NCBI GenBank assembly: GCA_011772495.1
Contig: WVZL01000032.1
Location: 139,242 to 203,241, forward strand
Length of the DNA: 64,000 nt
Origin: Candidatus Aminicenantota bacterium
Lineage (GTDB): Bacteria > Acidobacteriota > Aminicenantia > Aminicenantales > Aminicenantaceae
Direction of reading: 5' to 3'
The notes beneath the pieces were generated by a model. That model made no database searches. It saw only the letters and a list, made by a program, of their open reading frames with translations, and was not told where the DNA came from. The translations under genes and the position numbers were made by a program. Shown piece by piece: positions 60,956-64,000 of this stretch (position 1 is the first letter of the stretch; each line of letters starts with the position of its first letter).

Positions 60956-63145
60956 GTGAGCAAACTTAGCCACAAGCACTCAATCTTTATTTTTACCGTC
61001 CTGTTTTGGGCAGTATTAGGCCAATTTTCTCTCCACCTGTTTTCACAGACAAAAGAAAAGCCCCTTCGTTACGAAGTAGAAGTTGTATTAATCGAGATTC
61101 CGCTCTATATGATAGATAAAGAGGGAAATCCCATAAAGAACCTCAAACCTGAAGAAGTCATTCTTTATGAAAATGGAATAAGACAGGAAATAACTCATTT
61201 TATTATGGTTCAGGCTGACTCTCCCGAAATAGCCAGTGTCGTCAGAAAATATCCTGTGGCAAGACGGCAGTTCTTATTGCTAATTGATTTTGCCTTTGCC
61301 ACTCCAGCAAGGATAGTCAAAGCCAGACGGGCCTGTATGGATTTCATAAAAGAAAAAATACTCCCCAATGATTTAGTGGCTGTAGCCACTTATTCTGCTA
61401 TGGGTGGCTTAGAAGTTCACTCTCATTTCACGAATGATAGAGAACATTTATTCAGCATGATAGACACCTTAGGTCTGGTTGAAATGCCAAGAATGCACGG
61501 ACCCTTAGGTTTCACCTTTCCAGATTTTGCTCATGAATCTTCAGATCCAATGGCAAGTCAAGGTGGTAGTGGTGCAATGGGTGAGGGGGAATTTCAGGAA
61601 GCTTTACCCAGAGCAAAGAAAATGACAGAGAGAATCTATATCGCCCAGGTCTCTGATTTCATAGGCGACATAAATAGATTATCTATAGCTTTAAACGCCA
61701 TCAAGGGAAGAAAGCATATCATCTTTTTCTCTGAGGGTTTTGACAGTAAAGTCATAACTGGAAAATCATTAAATGGATTAGCTGTGGACGCAGAAGCGTT
61801 TGCAGCTAGCAGGGGTGTTCCCTCTTCTGATACAGACTCCAGATTTGGTGATACAGCTCTAAGGATGAAGCTCTATGATGCTCTAAAGCGTATTGCCAGT
61901 GCTGACTGTCCCATTCATACAGTGGATATTGGGGGACTGCGCACTCAGGCTGGAGAGGTCGGAAAATTTGACGGCGCTGCAAGGGATCTCACCTCTATCC
62001 GCAGGGGGCAGGATACGCTCACTGTTTTATCAAGAGAAACCGGAGGACAAGTTTACAAGAACATAAATGAGTTGGACCAACCTTTGGAGAATCTCCTCAA
62101 AATCACCAACACTTATTACATTCTTGGGTATTACCCAGAAGATAAAAAGAAAGAGGGGAAATACCGAGATATCAAGATAAAGACAACCAGACCAGATGTA
62201 AGGATTTCTTATCGAAAGGGGTATTACGAAGCCAAACCTTACAGTGAATATTCAAACCTGGAAAAAAAGGTTCAGCTCGTTGAGTATGTTGTCAATGATC
62301 TCCCGACTAATGAGATTCAGTTTGACAGTTTTGTTTCCGCATTTCGAGGCAGAGAGGGAATATGCCAGGTTCCTGTCTTTTTAAAATTTCCAGGAGGGCA
62401 ATTCCTCGAGAAGAGGAAGATACGCCACCTTGAAATTTATGGCTATGCCATCTCGAGTCCTGGAGTGTTCAAGGATTTCTTCCATCAAACTATAACTATA
62501 ACTATCTCGCCCAACAAGTTCGAAAAGAAATTGGAGCTCGCGGGTCTTAAATATTACGACCTTCATTTAGTGCCACCTGGAGATTACAGAATAAGATTAA
62601 TCGTTCGGGACGCAGATACTGGAGAGATTGGTTCCCAAACTCAAGAAATCTCTGTTCCAGATTATGAAGCAGGAGCCTTGGCTGTGAGTGGTCCTGTTTT
62701 TCTTCAGCCTGATCCTGATTGGATCATAATCCGCGGATTCGATCCAGAAGCACCCACGGGTCGTAAAGTGGGAGTCAATTTGCCTCTGGAGTATCCTTAT
62801 GTTTTGAACGGAGAACCCTTTATTCCTGGAGTTGTTCCCATCATTCAAGAAGCATCACCTGTTCAGATCTATCTTAGAGCTTACAATTTAAAGCTGCATC
62901 CTAAAACCCAGGTTCCGCAGACGGAAATGAGTTTTGAAGTGGTAGATATGGAAGGACAAAGTATTTCTTTAAAAAATGTGAGGCTTCTTCAGAAGCCGAC
63001 TCAAGTCGGACCAGGAGTGTTTGACCTTCTTTTTCGAACAAACTTTGGACATCTCCCTCGAGGCCCTTACCTTTTAAAATTATTTTTTAAAGACGCATTA
63101 GCTAATCAGACAATAGTTACAAAAGCATTGTTTGTCATTCGATAA
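60956..63145 (+). CDS. Exported VWFA-related protein (Acidobacterial type)
   Basis: 729 residues from the GTG behind GGGAGG; the frame is open 9 codons earlier. Signal peptide with hydrophobic 9-26. Residues about 36-430 form the VWFA-related domain of TIGR03436: VVLIEIPLYMIDKEGNPIKN, LKPEEVILYENG, an ARRQFLLLIDFAFAT core, and GRKHIIFFSEGFD. The MIDAS is altered: DFAFA replaces DxSxS. The C-terminal 290 residues are beta-rich, with repeated strand patterns. Widespread in Acidobacteria; function unknown, perhaps adhesion or envelope assembly. Confidence 0.9.
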   Translation: MSKLSHKHSIFIFTVLFWAVLGQFSLHLFSQTKEKPLRYEVEVVLIEIPLYMIDKEGNPIKNLKPEEVILYENGIRQEITHFIMVQADSPEIASVVRKYPVARRQFLLLIDFAFATPARIVKARRACMDFIKEKILPNDLVAVATYSAMGGLEVHSHFTNDREHLFSMIDTLGLVEMPRMHGPLGFTFPDFAHESSDPMASQGGSGAMGEGEFQEALPRAKKMTERIYIAQVSDFIGDINRLSIALNAIKGRKHIIFFSEGFDSKVITGKSLNGLAVDAEAFAASRGVPSSDTDSRFGDTALRMKLYDALKRIASADCPIHTVDIGGLRTQAGEVGKFDGAARDLTSIRRGQDTLTVLSRETGGQVYKNINELDQPLENLLKITNTYYILGYYPEDKKKEGKYRDIKIKTTRPDVRISYRKGYYEAKPYSEYSNLEKKVQLVEYVVNDLPTNEIQFDSFVSAFRGREGICQVPVFLKFPGGQFLEKRKIRHLEIYGYAISSPGVFKDFFHQTITITISPNKFEKKLELAGLKYYDLHLVPPGDYRIRLIVRDADTGEIGSQTQEISVPDYEAGALAVSGPVFLQPDPDWIIIRGFDPEAPTGRKVGVNLPLEYPYVLNGEPFIPGVVPIIQEASPVQIYLRAYNLKLHPKTQVPQTEMSFEVVDMEGQSISLKNVRLLQKPTQVGPGVFDLLFRTNFGHLPRGPYLLKLFFKDALANQTIVTKALFVIR

Positions 63146-63621
63146 GAGGAATGGTGAAAGCATTTAAGTTTGCATAAAGAGTTTAAAACTGAGGGTGTAT
63201 TCGAATAAGAGGCTGGCTGAATTGAAAGGTAAGTAATTTACTTAGGTCGCCTAAGCATCATTATGTCAACTCAGACAAAAGTCTAACTTATTATAAAATA
63301 ATCACTTAGGGGATAGTCGTCAATTTATTATGAAACTGGGATGATTATCCTTATAATCGTCCCAAATCAGGCCAAAAATCGGGTATTTGATCATTTCTCA
63401 CCCCTTATTTTGCATTGAATTTAGAGTAAAATCCCCATTTAAAAAACAAATAATCTTGATTTTCAGCAATAAACACGTCACAAAAGTCGACAGTCTTATT
63501 TTGAGATGCTTGACAGTTTTGACGCCGCAAATATATATTGAAGAAAAAAATGCAAAAGGAACGAGGGTAAATAAGTAACAATAAAATATAAAAAAGCTTT
63601 TTGCCTTTAAAAGGAGACTAA
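63146..63621. other. Spacer with a hairpin, no gene
   Basis: AT-rich. The one structure is an 11-bp stem with a 4-nt loop at 63338-63363. A short open frame near 63387 lacks a ribosome site and a family. Confidence 0.45.
63338..63363. repeat. 11-bp hairpin
   Basis: GGGATGATTAT, loop CCTT, ATAATCGTCCC; one T-G pair if read as RNA. No T-run follows, so it is not an obvious terminator. Confidence 0.6.
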
Positions 63622-63984
63622 ATGATCGATTATTCAGAAATTGAGAAAAAATTTAAGCAATTCCGCAGACAGCTATTAGAGTATAGAGACCTTTGTGAGT
63701 GTTTAAACAATAATCAATTTAATAAAGAGATTATAGAAAAAGAAGAAAAGATGAGATCAAAGTTAACTCAGACATATGGAGCATTGGCGGGTTTTATACA
63801 TGGTATGGCTGGATATGTTGAAAAAGTCTATGCTGGAGTTCAAACTGATATATTTATGTTAGCCTTATACCCTATTAAAGTACTGACGAGCGATAAACGA
63901 TGGGGAATTGAAGCCTCACTTCAATGTTTAGATAAAGCTGACCTGCCCCCCATCAATGTACCACCTGTTGAGTCATATTTTTAA
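63622..63984 (+). CDS. Hypothetical 120-residue protein
   Basis: Complete, ATG behind AAGGAGA. Helical, charged N-terminus with IEKKFKQFRRQLLEYRDL and EKEEKMRSKLTQTYGALAGFI, then a more hydrophobic middle (TDIFMLALYPIKVLTS) and a short C-terminus. No family recognised; the following gene is outside the window. Confidence 0.65.
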   Translation: MIDYSEIEKKFKQFRRQLLEYRDLCECLNNNQFNKEIIEKEEKMRSKLTQTYGALAGFIHGMAGYVEKVYAGVQTDIFMLALYPIKVLTSDKRWGIEASLQCLDKADLPPINVPPVESYF

Positions 63985-64000
63985 CTTCATAAGCCTCTGG

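Noticed and set aside
63387..63578. 63-codon frame before the last gene
   Set aside because: No ribosome site, low-complexity composition, no family resemblance.

Overview
The window reads as a chromosomal segment of a Gram-negative-type, probably anaerobic bacterium of moderate GC content. Several lipoproteins and secreted enzymes, a VWFA-related protein of the kind multiplied in Acidobacteria, a zinc-ribbon/Ser-Thr kinase/TPR receptor and a cytoplasmic methyl-viologen-type [NiFe] hydrogenase together suggest Acidobacteriota or a close relative such as candidate phylum Aminicenantes. This placement is inferred from protein types only; no rRNA is present.

Layout. 0.2-3.2 kb: minus-strand [NiFe] hydrogenase small and large subunits plus maturation protease. 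3.5-6.1 kb: gatC-gatA, a lipoprotein, tRNA-Lys and tRNA-Glu. 6.2-12.3 kb: a minus-strand glycoside operon (GH127 lipoprotein, an unexpected cas6, GH38 alpha-mannosidase), divergent from a sodium:solute symporter operon with small membrane proteins (12.6-15.0 kb). 15-18.6 kb: steroid 5-alpha-reductase-like protein, a DASS transporter operon with a universal stress protein, and a secreted beta-barrel-like protein. 19-22 kb: tRNA-Val and the classical rplU-rpmA-obgE-nadD-rsfS operon. 22.2-25.8 kb: a kinase receptor and a lipoprotein that separate rsfS from rlmH; a decayed copy of the rsfS 3' end lies just before rlmH. 26.3-31 kb: rlmH, a DksA-like protein, comF, hsp20, rsmI, nadE and an amidase. 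31-38 kb: a DUF4388-J-TPR protein, two C-x4-C-H cytochrome-like proteins, ligA and a TPR protein. 38.6-46.2 kb: murB, murA and housekeeping genes, a pseudo-peptidase-like M24 protein and a lipid kinase. 46.4-54.3 kb: an amino-acid metabolism cluster (ALDH, two PLP enzymes, cupin, SDR, homoserine dehydrogenase and one unrecognised 410-residue protein). 54.6-64 kb: D-aminopeptidase, citrate synthase, LemA-HtpX, ADP-ribosylglycohydrolase, tRNA-Asp, a small HTH protein, the VWFA protein and a final hypothetical gene.

Two families of REP-like inverted repeats (GGGGACGGTTCT and GGGGTCAGGTCTTGA types), intact or decayed, lie in many spacers between 12 and 54 kb; no transposase is visible. The most notable observations are the cas6 gene fused by tight coupling into a glycosidase operon with no CRISPR array nearby, duplicated gene ends at the rsfS and murB junctions that record past rearrangement, and the amino-acid cluster around an unrecognised protein.
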